Position numbers and translations under genes: made by a program. From Tolypothrix sp. FACHB-123 (GTDB lineage Bacteria > Cyanobacteriota > Cyanobacteriia > Cyanobacteriales > Nostocaceae): a stretch of DNA of 64,000 bases. The notes below the pieces were generated by a model. It did no database searches, was not told where the DNA came from, and saw only the letters and a program-made list of their open reading frames with translations. This document shows, piece after piece, positions 18,408-27,969 of the stretch; position 1 is the stretch's first letter, and each line of letters opens with the position of its first letter. Where the stretch lies: the NCBI RefSeq assembly GCF_014697075.1, contig NZ_JACJRE010000002.1:231317-295316 (forward strand). The letters are read 5' to 3'.

Positions 18408-18751
18408 CGCTCTGATTTGATAGGTTGGGCTGCAACAGAATCTATTCCCTTATGGGCAGATTTGGCAGAACGCCAAATCCATACCGCAGCTGCCCAAAGG
18501 GTAAAATTACCAACTAAGGTCATGGTAGCTTGAAGCGTTACCAGCCATTCTAAAGATTCTGGATTGTCGAAATAATGCCAAGTGCAAGCACACATGGCAC
18601 TGACTAAAGCAGGTAACATGGCAAAGGATAATCCCCACCAAGTCCGGTTACCAGTGAGTTCGCCGTAAGTCCAGATTAACCAAATGGCAGCCATCCACTC
18701 AATGACGCTAGAAACATGAATTATCCAGGTGGGAATTGAAAGGGCGTGCAT
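18404..18751 (-). CDS. DUF2499 membrane protein
   Basis: The start is placed at the ATG at 18751 (MHALSIPTWIIHVSSVIEW), since codons further upstream (TTG at 18769) lie inside a heptamer repeat array. 115 residues with several membrane helices and the family words WIIHVSSVIEWMAAIWLIW and MLPALVSAMCACTWHYFDN. Partner of the overlapping DUF3593 gene. In plants and algae the corresponding proteins are plastid-targeted. Function unknown. Confidence 0.85.
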   Translation of the reverse strand: MHALSIPTWIIHVSSVIEWMAAIWLIWTYGELTGNRTWWGLSFAMLPALVSAMCACTWHYFDNPESLEWLVTLQATMTLVGNFTLWAAAVWIWRSAKSAHKGIDSVAAQPIKSER

Positions 18752-18796
18752 AAGTAAGTCAAAAGTCAAAAGTCAAAAGTCAAGAGTCAAGAGCTA
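18752..18796. repeat. Heptamer tandem repeat (AAAGTCA type)
   Basis: About six copies of AAAGTCA / AGAGTCA, abutting the DUF2499 start codon. It is of the short tandemly repeated heptamer type known from heterocystous cyanobacteria. No ribosome binding site remains between array and ATG. Confidence 0.8.
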
Positions 18797-18997
18797 ATTA
18801 GCAAGGATTAAGGGTCAAAACTTATTAGTTATTTCTCCCTTGCTCCCTGCTCCCCCTGCTTCTTCCCATCTTCCCATAAGAAAAATCGGATTTTTTGGCA
18901 AGTATGCCAGCGATCGCGCCTAACTTCTGTATAAGTAATAGATAATCAGGTGCCAAGAAAGTCAATTAGTAAAAATTAGCAAAATCTCAAATCACAA

Positions 18998-20044
18998 ATG
19001 AAACCGATGCGGGCGTTATTATCTGGGTATTACGGAAAAGGTAATGGTGGTGACGAAGCTTTATTGGCAACGCTTTTGCAAATGTTACCGCCCCATGTGA
19101 CACCTGTGGTACTTTCTGGTAATCCGCAGGAAACGCGCGATCGCTATGGTGTTGAAACTGTGAATCGCATGGCTTTGTTACCTGTCATCCAAGCTATGGG
19201 TTCTTGCGATGCTTTTATTTGGGGCGGTGGCAGTTTAATCCAAGATGTTACTAGTGCCATGAATCCTTTTTATTATGGGGGATTGATGACTTTGGCACAG
19301 CAGATGGGTTTAAAAACTATAGCTTGGGGTCAAGGAATAGGGCCGCTAAAGCGATCGCCTACTCGTTGGTTAGCGCGACAGAATTTTGCAGGTTGTACCA
19401 AGGTTAGTGTACGCGATCGCGCTAGTGCGGCTTTGTTATCTGATTGGCAAATTAAGAGTATTCTCGCACCCGATCCGGTTTGGGCGTTAGCATCCCAGCC
19501 TGTACCCGAACTTAGCGATTTACCAACCCCTAGAGTGGCGGTGACGTTGCGATCGCATTCTCAACTGACAGAAACGCGCTTGGCAAATTTAACTCGCGCT
19601 GTGGTTGATTTTCAAAAAGCTACCCAAGCTTTTATCTTACTGTTGCCGTTTCAAAAAAGTGAAGATTTAGGCATTGCGGAAGCTATTCAACCCCATCTGC
19701 AAAATGTGAGCCAAATTATCTGTCTGGAAGATCCCCAGCTTTTAAAAGGCGTTTATCGCGGTGTAGAAATGACCATTGGAATGCGCCTGCACAGCTTAAT
19801 TATGGCAGCAGCCGAAGGTTGTCGTTGTTTTGCTCTTAGCTATGATCCTAAGGTAAATCGCCTCATGGAAGAACTAGAAATGCCTGGATGGGATTTAGCG
19901 AATTTACCAGATGATCCTCATGTGATTAGTCAGGCTTGGATTAAGCATTACACTAATGGTAATCCGCTTTCACCTGAGAAGATTCAGTCTTTGGTAAACC
20001 AAGCTTTGATCCACCGTGAGGTTTTAGTAGAAGTATTAGGCTGA
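18998..20044 (+). CDS. csaB: Polysaccharide pyruvyl transferase CsaB
   Basis: 348 residues. The N-terminal LLSGYYGKGNGGDEALL is the CsaB signature, with IWGGGSLIQDVTS and the C-terminal GMRLHSLIMAA also typical. CsaB adds pyruvate ketals to cell-wall-linked polysaccharide, which in other bacteria creates the ligand for SLH domains. This fits the SLH porin (7.1 kb) and SLH protein (34.8 kb) here, though they are not in one operon. A second Met at codon 4 (19007) is an alternative start. Confidence 0.93.
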   Translation: MKPMRALLSGYYGKGNGGDEALLATLLQMLPPHVTPVVLSGNPQETRDRYGVETVNRMALLPVIQAMGSCDAFIWGGGSLIQDVTSAMNPFYYGGLMTLAQQMGLKTIAWGQGIGPLKRSPTRWLARQNFAGCTKVSVRDRASAALLSDWQIKSILAPDPVWALASQPVPELSDLPTPRVAVTLRSHSQLTETRLANLTRAVVDFQKATQAFILLLPFQKSEDLGIAEAIQPHLQNVSQIICLEDPQLLKGVYRGVEMTIGMRLHSLIMAAAEGCRCFALSYDPKVNRLMEELEMPGWDLANLPDDPHVISQAWIKHYTNGNPLSPEKIQSLVNQALIHREVLVEVLG

Positions 20045-20081
20045 AAAAATCCTTGGGCTTTTGCTTGCTACAGATAAATTT

Positions 20082-20120
20082 AAGCGATCGCACTTTAATT
20101 TTTAGAAAGTGCGATCGCTT
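20082..20120 (+). terminator. HIP1-bearing hairpin after csaB
   Basis: AAGCGATCGCACTTT and its exact reverse complement form a 15-bp stem with a 9-base loop, then TTG. Both arms contain GCGATCGC. It lies between csaB and the convergent tRNA gene and may end transcription from both sides. Confidence 0.55.
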
Positions 20121-20153
20121 TTGTGAGAATTTAACTAAGCCAGTTAAGTTCAA

Positions 20154-20227
20154 TGGCTCAGGTCTGACTTGAACAGACGACCCCAGGCTTATGAGTCCCG
20201 TGCTCTAACCAACTGAGCTACTGAGCC
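20154..20227 (-). tRNA. tRNA-Met (CAT), elongator type
   Basis: 74 bases. Acceptor arms GGCTCAG and CTGAGCC pair fully, with discriminator A. The D-arm GTAGCTCAGTTGGTTAGAGCAC and variable loop GGGGTC match elongator tRNA-Met. The anticodon loop is CTCATAA. The pair closing the anticodon loop is A-G rather than a Watson-Crick pair. tRNA-Ile2 with the same anticodon is the alternative but fits the body less well. CCA is not encoded. Confidence 0.9.
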
Positions 20228-20448
20228 GTATTTTTTTCACATTTCTAAATATAGCAGAAAAACTTTATGATTGCTAGTCTAGCTGACAACTAATTTTTTT
20301 GAATCAATAGTCCCGAATCCATAACATTCATGGGAAAAGAGTTATAGCTCGAATCAGCACAAATGACTCATGAAAAAGCGCAAAGTCTGAGCGGAGGTTT
20401 CTTTCGCTCAGAACTTTATAAGAATGACCAGAAAGAAAGCATAAGAGA

Positions 20449-20475
20449 AAGCAAAAGAGGGAGCTAAACTCCCTC
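20449..20475 (-). terminator. Intrinsic terminator of the M23 endopeptidase gene
   Basis: On the minus strand GAGGGAG and CTCCCTC form a 7-bp stem with a 5-base loop, followed by TTTTGCTTT, 40 bases past the stop codon. Confidence 0.75.
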
Positions 20476-20514
20476 AAAAAATCAAGCAATGGTTTTATTT
20501 TAGACAGTCAGAAA

Positions 20515-22842
20515 TTAGATCCGACTTGCCAGCAAGGCAATCGGGTTAACTGCACCCTTTCCTGGGGGATGAATTTCAAAGTGAGTGTGTGGCCCTGTAC
20601 TGAAACCAGTACTACCCATTGCAGCAATTGTTTCTCCTTGACGTACTTGCTGACCTACCTGCACAAAAATCTTGCTGTTATGAGCATAGCGGGTCATACT
20701 GCCGTCAGCATGGCGGATTTCTACCAGATTTCCGTAGCCACCATTATTCCAGCCTGCTTTTGCTACAACACCATCAGCTGAGGAGTAAATTGGTGTACCT
20801 GTGGAGTTAGCAACGTCAATTCCTTTGTGCATTCTTCCCCAACGCCAACCATAGCCAGAGGTCAGTACACCTTTCGCTGGCCAAATATAAGCTGCGGTTG
20901 AGGTTGATGGTGGGGGGATAGCTTCGTCAATTGGTTTGGGTAGATATCGATCTACTGCTGACAAAGCTGGTAAACCACTAGGAGAAACTGTAGTTCCCCG
21001 CATTTTGCCTAAAGAATCAGAAGCGTTGACACCTCTGGGAGGAGTGGCAATTCTCGTAACAGGGGTCTTGCGTCCAGGATTCTGGTTAGGCAAGAACTCT
21101 GGGTTTACTGGCTCAGTAGGTTGAGTTGCACGATACACAGGCCTGATGGGTTGAGCTGTGTAGTTAGTCGTGCCAATGGGTGCAGGTACGGGAATCTGTA
21201 CAGAATTCCGGGGTGTAGTTGGGCTAGATACCGCAAAATTGCTGGGATTTAGAACCGGAACTGATACCGCCGCAGGATTTTTATTTTCGCTGACGACTGG
21301 TGTGACTACGCCTGCTTGTTGAGCGCGATATTTTTCCCGCAATCTCTGGATTTCTGCTTGTAAGCTTTGGAGACGCTCATTGCTTTTTGTGCTCGCCAGT
21401 TTCTGCGGTTTTTTATTCGACTGCATTTCCACAAACACTTTGGGCACCGGAGCATCACCACCCATGCCATAAGAGTTAGCAGGTTTGGAGTCGGGTTGAG
21501 AGACTACAGTGTTGGTCTGAGTCTGAGTTTCCTCAGTTACGGGTGTTGGTAGAGTAACACTGCTGTTGTTGACCACTGGTAATTGTGGTGTCGCAGCTAC
21601 AGTTGGGGTAACAACAGGGGTGTTGACAGGGGATGGCGCTACTGTGGCAGTAACATCAGCCTGTTCTACAGTGGGGTTAACGGCTACAGTCGATTGGTTA
21701 GCAGTGCTGTGCTCCAATTTAGCAGCAGGAACTACCAATTTCTGACTGATTTGCAGTTGATTGGGATTGTTGAGATGATTTGCCTTGGCTAATTCTGAAA
21801 CTGATGTACCGTATTTATTAGCGATCGCTGCTAGGGTATCTCCTGGCTTGACTTCGTAGGATACAGCAGATGTTGGTGCAGCAGTTTTGATTGTGGCTGG
21901 TACAGGTGTGACTACAGATGGAGTAGTAGCAGTACTAGCAGTGTCAGCAGTATTAGGAGTACTAGCTTTTGCCTGTTTTAGCCGCGATATCAGACTAGCT
22001 TTGTCGGCATTGGTATTGGTTAGTGTTTGCTCTGTTGTAATTTTGCTTGCATTGAGCTGTGGCGCTTTCTCAACAACAGATGGGATTGGAGCCAACTCAG
22101 TGTTAGCTTTGGATGAATTTTGGGTCTCCTCAGACCGCAACTCCGCCAGACTTTGTTTTAAACGGTTCGATTTTTCTTGTAAGCGATTGAGAGCAAACTC
22201 TTGCTGCGCTTTTAACTGCGCAGTCACTTCACTTTGGGCAGCTTGGTTTTCTGTTGCTAGTGGTGTCAGGGATGTAGTTGGTGAGGTAACTACACTGTTA
22301 GCAATAGAAAGTTTCTGTAGTTGTTTTATTTTGTTCGCTGCTTGCAAGCCCTCTGCTAGTTGGGGTTGCTGATAGAAAGAACTTTTATAAGTTGTGGATT
22401 TAGCAGTCGCTTCTGATGCTGGAACTGGCACAGATATTCCACTGGCTGTAACTTGCAATTTAGCTTCAAGCCCAGGCACTTGTGAAATTGCTGTAGGTTC
22501 CACGATGACGGGATTTTCCGGTACGCTCAGTAATGAGGCGGTTTGGGTCTCCAGCTTTGTGGGGGCAAATTTCATCTCAGTGTCAGGAACAGCCGGAGTG
22601 CTTGAGGCTGCCTTTTGGCTGCCTACAGGAGCCGCTGCTTGGGCTTGATCGCTTTGCCGAGTCACCAAAAGACTGGTTGCTCCCATTGATATTGCCAAGC
22701 CAATCATGGCGGCTCTTGTCCCTGCCCGGTGGTTTACCGCAGAACTAGAATTATTTGTATTCGACTGTTCTACCGGGGCACCATCACTGCTAGGGGTATT
22801 GTTCAGCACAGCCTTTTCTCTCTTTTTCAATGCTCGTTTCAA
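20515..22842 (-). CDS. LysM-M23 peptidoglycan endopeptidase
   Basis: 775 residues. The start is TTG at 22842, decided by GGAGG 7 bases upstream. Order: basic cytoplasmic tail, one membrane helix near residues 45-62 (MIGLAISMGATSLLV), a long low-complexity P/T/S/V-rich linker, a LysM domain (YEVKPGDTLAAIANKYGTS, about 330-375), more linker with a short coiled coil (LQAEIQRLREKYRAQQ), and a C-terminal M23 domain with the metal/catalytic words MHKGIDVAN and HTHFEI. Such NlpD-like proteins cleave peptide cross-links or activate amidases during septum or septal-junction formation. Confidence 0.93.
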   Translation of the reverse strand: MKRALKKREKAVLNNTPSSDGAPVEQSNTNNSSSAVNHRAGTRAAMIGLAISMGATSLLVTRQSDQAQAAAPVGSQKAASSTPAVPDTEMKFAPTKLETQTASLLSVPENPVIVEPTAISQVPGLEAKLQVTASGISVPVPASEATAKSTTYKSSFYQQPQLAEGLQAANKIKQLQKLSIANSVVTSPTTSLTPLATENQAAQSEVTAQLKAQQEFALNRLQEKSNRLKQSLAELRSEETQNSSKANTELAPIPSVVEKAPQLNASKITTEQTLTNTNADKASLISRLKQAKASTPNTADTASTATTPSVVTPVPATIKTAAPTSAVSYEVKPGDTLAAIANKYGTSVSELAKANHLNNPNQLQISQKLVVPAAKLEHSTANQSTVAVNPTVEQADVTATVAPSPVNTPVVTPTVAATPQLPVVNNSSVTLPTPVTEETQTQTNTVVSQPDSKPANSYGMGGDAPVPKVFVEMQSNKKPQKLASTKSNERLQSLQAEIQRLREKYRAQQAGVVTPVVSENKNPAAVSVPVLNPSNFAVSSPTTPRNSVQIPVPAPIGTTNYTAQPIRPVYRATQPTEPVNPEFLPNQNPGRKTPVTRIATPPRGVNASDSLGKMRGTTVSPSGLPALSAVDRYLPKPIDEAIPPPSTSTAAYIWPAKGVLTSGYGWRWGRMHKGIDVANSTGTPIYSSADGVVAKAGWNNGGYGNLVEIRHADGSMTRYAHNSKIFVQVGQQVRQGETIAAMGSTGFSTGPHTHFEIHPPGKGAVNPIALLASRI

Positions 22843-23651
22843 AGACGACCTCCTATGATCACTAGCGCTTAACTGACCTCAATTGTTTTTTCAGTCTGAT
22901 ACTAGTCAATGATTTAGATCACATCCGCAGATTGATCAAGATCACACCCACCAGAGATACTTACGCAAGATTAACCTGCTTCTCTGATTTAGACAAGTTC
23001 ACACTCATTAGCAAAACTTAACTTGCTGTGCTGACTTGTCCGTTCCATTCCTCACACCCGAAGATTTGTTGCTGTTTACAGTTGTTTTTGCTGATTTTGC
23101 TGAAGTAGTTGGGACTGGACAAAAATATGCACTTTGCCATGTCCACTTTTGCTGTCAGCAATGGATTCGCTAGCACTTCTGAAAAAGCAAATCTCCCTGC
23201 TGTAGATATCTTCAAGAGATATTTAACCAATCCGTCTACCCAACACGAGACTTTACGTTGATTATTCCCTAAAAGACAACCGTATTATCTCCCAACTACT
23301 TTTGCCTTGTTGGCAAATTAAGCTTGAGTCCAAAATGACTAAATGCCCTATAAGACTAGGTTTTAGTCTTTTTGTTCCCCGGTTTAGGGATAATTGAAAT
23401 TCATCAAAATCTATCATTCAATTTGCGAATTGACCTGAATTTTAGATACAAATTTCTTATATAAGCTCGCAGAGGTTTGTTAGTATTTTTTACTCAACTT
23501 CGTAAAAGCTTACAGACTCAAGTATAACCATTCACTTGAATTTGGCTGTAACAATCGCTAATATTTGCGATGTTTACCCAAATATTTAACTTGGGTAGTG
23601 GGAATTTTGAATTTTTTAAGTATTTTTACTTAATTTTTCTCTAAAAAAAAT
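22843..23651. other. Long upstream region of the M23 gene
   Basis: 809 bp without a credible gene. I looked for a c-di-AMP (ydaO-type) riboswitch, which can precede cell-wall genes, and did not find its conserved core. A plus-strand hairpin with T-run lies at 23352-23373. A minus-strand frame at 23018-23230 has no recognised features. Confidence 0.5.
23352..23373 (+). terminator. Terminator-like hairpin, orphan
   Basis: AAGACTA pairs with TAGTCTT over a 5-base loop and is followed by TTT. It is oriented for plus-strand transcription although both flanking genes run leftwards, so an unannotated plus-strand transcript upstream is possible. Confidence 0.4.
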
Positions 23652-24113
23652 TTATTGTAAATAGCCCAGCTGACGGCGGGCTTCAAACAAGCTGACTGCT
23701 ACACTCACAGACAGATTCAAGCTGCGAACGTGCGGTTCTGTCATGGGGATGTAGATAGTTCGATCGCAGGCGGATAGAACTGTTGGGGGTAAGCCTGTGG
23801 TTTCGCTACCAAACAGCAGCCAGTCATCTGCTTGAAACTGAAATTGAGCATAATTAGCAGTACCTCTAACAGAAAAACCCAGTAGTCTACCACCACGCTG
23901 CTGATGTTTGTCTTTAAAGGCTTCTATGGATTCGTGATAGGTCAGCTTGACGTAAGGCCAGTAATCTAAACCTGCTCTTTTCAAGTAGCGATCGCTAATT
24001 TCAAATCCCAAAGGCCCTACCAAATGTAACTCTGTACCTGTGGCAGCACAAGTACGTGCAATATTGCCTGTATTTGGGGGAATGAGGGGATTAACTAAAA
24101 CTACTTGGGGCAT
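23652..24113 (-). CDS. trmL: tRNA (cytidine/uridine-34-2'-O)-methyltransferase TrmL
   Basis: 153 residues, the length of a minimal SPOUT methyltransferase. Conserved words: LVNPLIPPNTGNIARTCAATG at the N-terminus, LLFGSETTGLP, and the knot YIPMTEPHVRSLNLSVSVAVSLFEARRQ. TrmL methylates the wobble ribose of certain tRNA-Leu isoacceptors using SAM. Appears monocistronic. Confidence 0.93.
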   Translation of the reverse strand: MPQVVLVNPLIPPNTGNIARTCAATGTELHLVGPLGFEISDRYLKRAGLDYWPYVKLTYHESIEAFKDKHQQRGGRLLGFSVRGTANYAQFQFQADDWLLFGSETTGLPPTVLSACDRTIYIPMTEPHVRSLNLSVSVAVSLFEARRQLGYLQ

Positions 24114-24251
24114 TGTCAGTGGACAGAATGTATTTTAAAAAACAATGTATCAGCCTGTCACATTCTACCAAAGGAATATCAACTATCTATAGGTTTTGTT
24201 AATAATTATCAAGCTCTGCCAAATGATTAGATTTTTAAAACAAAGAAAACT

Positions 24252-24277
24252 AACTCTCAAAGGATTATTTGAGAGTT
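24252..24277 (-). terminator. Hairpin beyond gshA
   Basis: AACTCTCAAA and TTTGAGAGTT form a perfect 10-bp stem with a 6-base loop. On the minus strand it is followed by AGTTTTCTTTG. It lies about 120 bases beyond the gshA stop codon. Confidence 0.6.
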
Positions 24278-24398
24278 TTATTATCTAAATTGAAGGGAAT
24301 AATAATTTTTTCCTATTACAGCTATATGCTGCTTACTATGGGGGTTTTTCATACCTCCAAAGAAATCTATCATTTGCTAGATGTTCTGGGGTGTAGTG

Positions 24399-25538
24399 CT
24401 ACACCACTGAGGGGGAACACAATTTATCTTCTAATTCGAGTTCCCGTTCTTGGATGGCAACAATTGCTTGAGAAATCACGCGCTGGGAATCAAATCCTAC
24501 ACCATGTAGTTGTAACCATTGTTGAGCTTCATTTCCTTCGCGGAGAATTTTGTGCAAGGGAGAAAGGAAACAACTAAATCCTTGTTGTTTTGCGATCACC
24601 CAAACTTCTTGGTACATTTGTTCTATCCAATCTCTAGCGATAATGGTTCTGCCATCTTGCCAATGCTGAAGCGGTGCATCTAAACTAGTCGCAGCTGCGG
24701 CTGCTTCGTTGCTGGCAATTAAATCGAGCAATTCTTCATGGGAAAGTTGACTTTGAGTTAAGGGATCGATTTCTGGGTTTTCTAAGATTTGTAACAACCG
24801 TGCTTCTAACAAGGCTGTAATAGCTAGTAAAGCAATGGGATCTGTGACTAAATCGCAAATTCGCAATTCTAGCCGATTTAAGTCATGGGGACGGCGATCG
24901 CCATTGGGGCGTACTGATGCCCACAAATGTCGGACATTTTGCATTGTACCCGCCGCTAGCTGTTCTTCTACCCATTGGATATGATGGGCGTGACTTGCAA
25001 ATAAAGGGACGCGGGCTGGTGTGTGGGGAAATAGTCCCCACCGGGTAGAGTGATAGCCAGTAGCTTTAGCATCTAAAAAAGGCGAGGAAGCGCTAAGGGC
25101 GAGAAATAAGGGTGCTTCTGCACGAATTACTCGACAAGCCCGCATTAATAGCTCAGGATCGCTAATACCAACATTGATATGTACGCTAGCTGTGACTACT
25201 TTTGTGCCGTAGGTGCGCTCAATATAATCGTGATAAGGATTTGTGGGATCGGAACGGAAGAAGCAATCGCTCCTACCCAAAGATAGAGTACTGCCAGGAA
25301 TTAAAGTATAATCGCCTAATTGCTGAAGGTATTGGCGCAATTTTTGCCGAGGACGCACCAAGGCACACAATAGCCGCTCATAACTATGTAATGGACTAGT
25401 TATATATTCTACGTTGCGGCTATCTGGCTCGCGCACAAATCCATCTAAAGCCCCAACGATTTTGTCAGAGAGTCCGACAATTTCACCTTGAGGTGTGCCA
25501 GTGTACATCTCAATTTCAAACCCTTTTGATAAGGTCAC
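24399..25538 (-). CDS. gshA: Glutamate-cysteine ligase, cyanobacterial type
   Basis: 379 residues. The N-terminal FEIEMYTGTPQGEIVG and the block NVEYITSPL are typical of the cyanobacterial GshA family, together with YGTKVVTASVHINVG, SSPFLDAKATGYHSTRW and DLNRLELRICD. It makes gamma-glutamylcysteine, the first step of glutathione synthesis; glutathione reductase (gor) is also in the window. GTG start at 25538 with GGAG 6-7 bases upstream. Confidence 0.92.
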   Translation of the reverse strand: MTLSKGFEIEMYTGTPQGEIVGLSDKIVGALDGFVREPDSRNVEYITSPLHSYERLLCALVRPRQKLRQYLQQLGDYTLIPGSTLSLGRSDCFFRSDPTNPYHDYIERTYGTKVVTASVHINVGISDPELLMRACRVIRAEAPLFLALSASSPFLDAKATGYHSTRWGLFPHTPARVPLFASHAHHIQWVEEQLAAGTMQNVRHLWASVRPNGDRRPHDLNRLELRICDLVTDPIALLAITALLEARLLQILENPEIDPLTQSQLSHEELLDLIASNEAAAAATSLDAPLQHWQDGRTIIARDWIEQMYQEVWVIAKQQGFSCFLSPLHKILREGNEAQQWLQLHGVGFDSQRVISQAIVAIQERELELEDKLCSPSVV

Positions 25539-26118
25539 CTTAATCTCCTCGGCTCTCCTAGCCTCTAAATTGTAGCCAATGACACGATTTTCTGCATGGA
25601 TGTTGGTGTTGAGTTTTCATAGGCAATTTTTCCCAAAAACCAACCACCATCAGTATTTCAATAGTTTTGAAACCAATCAAGAATACTAAAGGCATAAATA
25701 ATTTATGCCCTAAGTGTTAGTAATTCATTACAAATAGTACAAACTCCAATTCCTTGGGTAGAGGATGTTACCTGCTGCATGGAGTATGAAATATTGGTAA
25801 TTCCTTCCCCATTTCCCATAACTAGCAAGGATAATTAGAGTTTTTGAACATTAACTGTTGTTAATTAAATAACCTGCATTTTCCGATAGAAAATAGCAGT
25901 ATTAATTGCTGTTAATTTCCTTGAGCGATTGCTTACAAGGGGCTAAAGACCAATTTCGGATAAAGGTTAATGGTTCCCTCTCTTTTCATATTCTCATAAA
26001 CTTATACCCATTCTCTATAAACTTTTACTTAACAATTTGTTGACGGTTGACTGTTGACTGTTGACAGAGAAGAATTTGTTTGTGGTTCTTTCACTTTTTA
26101 CTTTGGCGATTTGTTTGC
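25539..26118. other. Intergenic region, heptamer array at one end
   Basis: No gene seen. Near 26038-26066 the sequence GACGGTTGACTGTTGACTGTTGAC is a short heptamer array (GACTGTT type). The rest is unremarkable AT-rich spacer. Confidence 0.5.
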
Positions 26119-27969
26119 TTAAGCCTTTGTCTTTTTCTTTCTGGTGGAAGGTGCTGCGGTTTTGCGCTTTGTCTTTGGTTGTGAAGTCTGTTGGGAAATA
26201 AACTCAGTGGGTGAATCAGTCTCAGTAGCTATATGAAGCCGGAGAAACTGCACCCACACTTCATTGTTGAGTAAATTGAGAGCAGTATCGGGGTTTTGTT
26301 GCGCGATCGCACTGAGCAATTGACGGTATGCTAGGCGTAATTGCTCAATAAAAGCTGCTTCTGCTTCTACCTGACTCAGTAATAATAGCGATGATTGTAA
26401 AATTGGGGAATCATCTGCTAAATTATGGGATTTCAAATTATGAATTACCACGTTTAGATATATTGGCAGTAATTCTAACCAATTATTTTCCTGTATTTGG
26501 TTCAGTGCGGTTTCTAGCTTACCCAGCGTACCCCAAATACATAAACATTCTCTGGCTAATTGAATATCACGTTTTTCTACAGCTTGTTGCCATATTTTTC
26601 GGACATAATTTTGACAGCGAGTAGATAAAATTTCGTAGGCTTCTTGGATTATTTGGATTTTTTTTACTTGATAAACTAATTCACCTAATGGTATGTGTGA
26701 TTCGTGATAATTGCGCCAGTGATAAAAACCACATTGGTAAATTTCTTGATCAATTATGATTTCTTGAATATAAACATCTTCTTCTAAGCCAACAATCTGC
26801 ACTGATGGTACATCTTCGGGTGTTTTAATTGCTTGGAGTTTTTCTTTGATTTCTAATAAATTTTCTGGCTCCCATTCTAATCCATAGCTAATGATTATCG
26901 AAACGCCACGCTTCGCTAATTCTTCTAAAGCAGCGATAAATTCGGAGTTTAGATTTAAATGATGTAGCCAAGTTGCATAAATAATAATTTGCTGTTTGGC
27001 TGTACTAACAAGTTCTAAAAAGCTTTTGTTAATTTCGCGATCGCGTAATTGAATTACGTCTTTTTTCTGACTATTACCTAAAGCCTGTTGATAAATATTT
27101 TCTAATCTGGCTGCTGTTCCGGCATTTTGGTATTTTTTGGCGGCTTCACGCTCAAAATTTAAGCTTTCATTGGGTAATTTACATAATGTATCCAAGGAGA
27201 TTTTACCTTCAGATAGCAGTAAGTCTAGCCATTTTGAACGGGAATCTAAAATCTGCTTTCCTTTTCGCAGTTGGATAATTAATTTTTCGTTGCTAGTATC
27301 AAAAATGAGAAATAGAGAGATTTTTCGCCAAATAGTTTGTGTAGAACCTATGGTTCTAAAAGCAGTGACAATCTTTCCTGTTTCTGGTACATGAAGCCCT
27401 AAACCGGAAGCTTGGAGATTTTTTTGGACTTGTTCTAAATTCAAAGTAGAAATTATATTGTTTGACTCATTAAGCTGTAAAATACTTGTCAAACTTGGGA
27501 GATTAATTACTACTTCATTTAATGGCTCGGCTTGAAAGGTTACTGTTTCACCTAAAGAATCTGCGATCGCATAAATTTGCACAGCATAGGGAGGCTGAGG
27601 TACTGCGCCTTTATCATAAAATAATCGCCCTTGTTCGGTAACTGTAATTGCTGATTTTGGGGCGAGTGTTTGTAGTTTTTGTAAATTTTTAATTGTACTT
27701 TGAACGAATATTTGATCTAAACCCAATAGAGATGCTAACTCTTGGGCTGTTGGTGCTGGTTCAAATTGAATTCCTGCACGAATAATAAATTCTTCGAGTA
27801 CGTTAAATGGACGAGGTTCGGTAATTGTTAGTTCTATATTTGTTTGCTGCAAACTATAGCGTAATTGACGGGCGGCGACAACTGATAAATCAGGATTTTG
27901 CGTTTCAATTTCTACTACTAGATTTTGCAGGCTGTCATCAATTGGTTTAGCTGAAGATGCGAGAAACAT
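26119..27969 (-). CDS. Winged-helix / PLD-like domain protein, partner of the SF1 helicase
   Basis: 616 residues. About residues 65-115 look like a winged helix ([20 protein letters not shown] ... LTVTEQGR-type end). About 325-370 carry a phospholipase-D-like half ([20 protein letters not shown] ... [21 protein letters not shown]), but the catalytic HxK motif is not seen, so the fold may be inactive. The C-terminal third is helical and ends in a Lys/Thr-rich basic tail ([19 protein letters not shown]), suited to nucleic-acid contact. Its start lies 23 bp inside the helicase gene, with GGAGG 8 bases upstream, so the two are co-translated. I do not recognise an experimentally described family. 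Confidence 0.65.
   Translation of the reverse strand: MFLASSAKPIDDSLQNLVVEIETQNPDLSVVAARQLRYSLQQTNIELTITEPRPFNVLEEFIIRAGIQFEPAPTAQELASLLGLDQIFVQSTIKNLQKLQTLAPKSAITVTEQGRLFYDKGAVPQPPYAVQIYAIADSLGETVTFQAEPLNEVVINLPSLTSILQLNESNNIISTLNLEQVQKNLQASGLGLHVPETGKIVTAFRTIGSTQTIWRKISLFLIFDTSNEKLIIQLRKGKQILDSRSKWLDLLLSEGKISLDTLCKLPNESLNFEREAAKKYQNAGTAARLENIYQQALGNSQKKDVIQLRDREINKSFLELVSTAKQQIIIYATWLHHLNLNSEFIAALEELAKRGVSIIISYGLEWEPENLLEIKEKLQAIKTPEDVPSVQIVGLEEDVYIQEIIIDQEIYQCGFYHWRNYHESHIPLGELVYQVKKIQIIQEAYEILSTRCQNYVRKIWQQAVEKRDIQLARECLCIWGTLGKLETALNQIQENNWLELLPIYLNVVIHNLKSHNLADDSPILQSSLLLLSQVEAEAAFIEQLRLAYRQLLSAIAQQNPDTALNLLNNEVWVQFLRLHIATETDSPTEFISQQTSQPKTKRKTAAPSTRKKKTKA

Noticed and set aside
23036-23066. 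Yfr1-like motif (TTCCTCACACCC)
   Set aside because: It differs from the conserved ACUCCUCACACC core and lacks the flanking terminator hairpin.
22843-23280. c-di-AMP (ydaO) riboswitch upstream of the M23 gene
   Set aside because: I looked for the conserved core motifs on the minus strand and did not find them.
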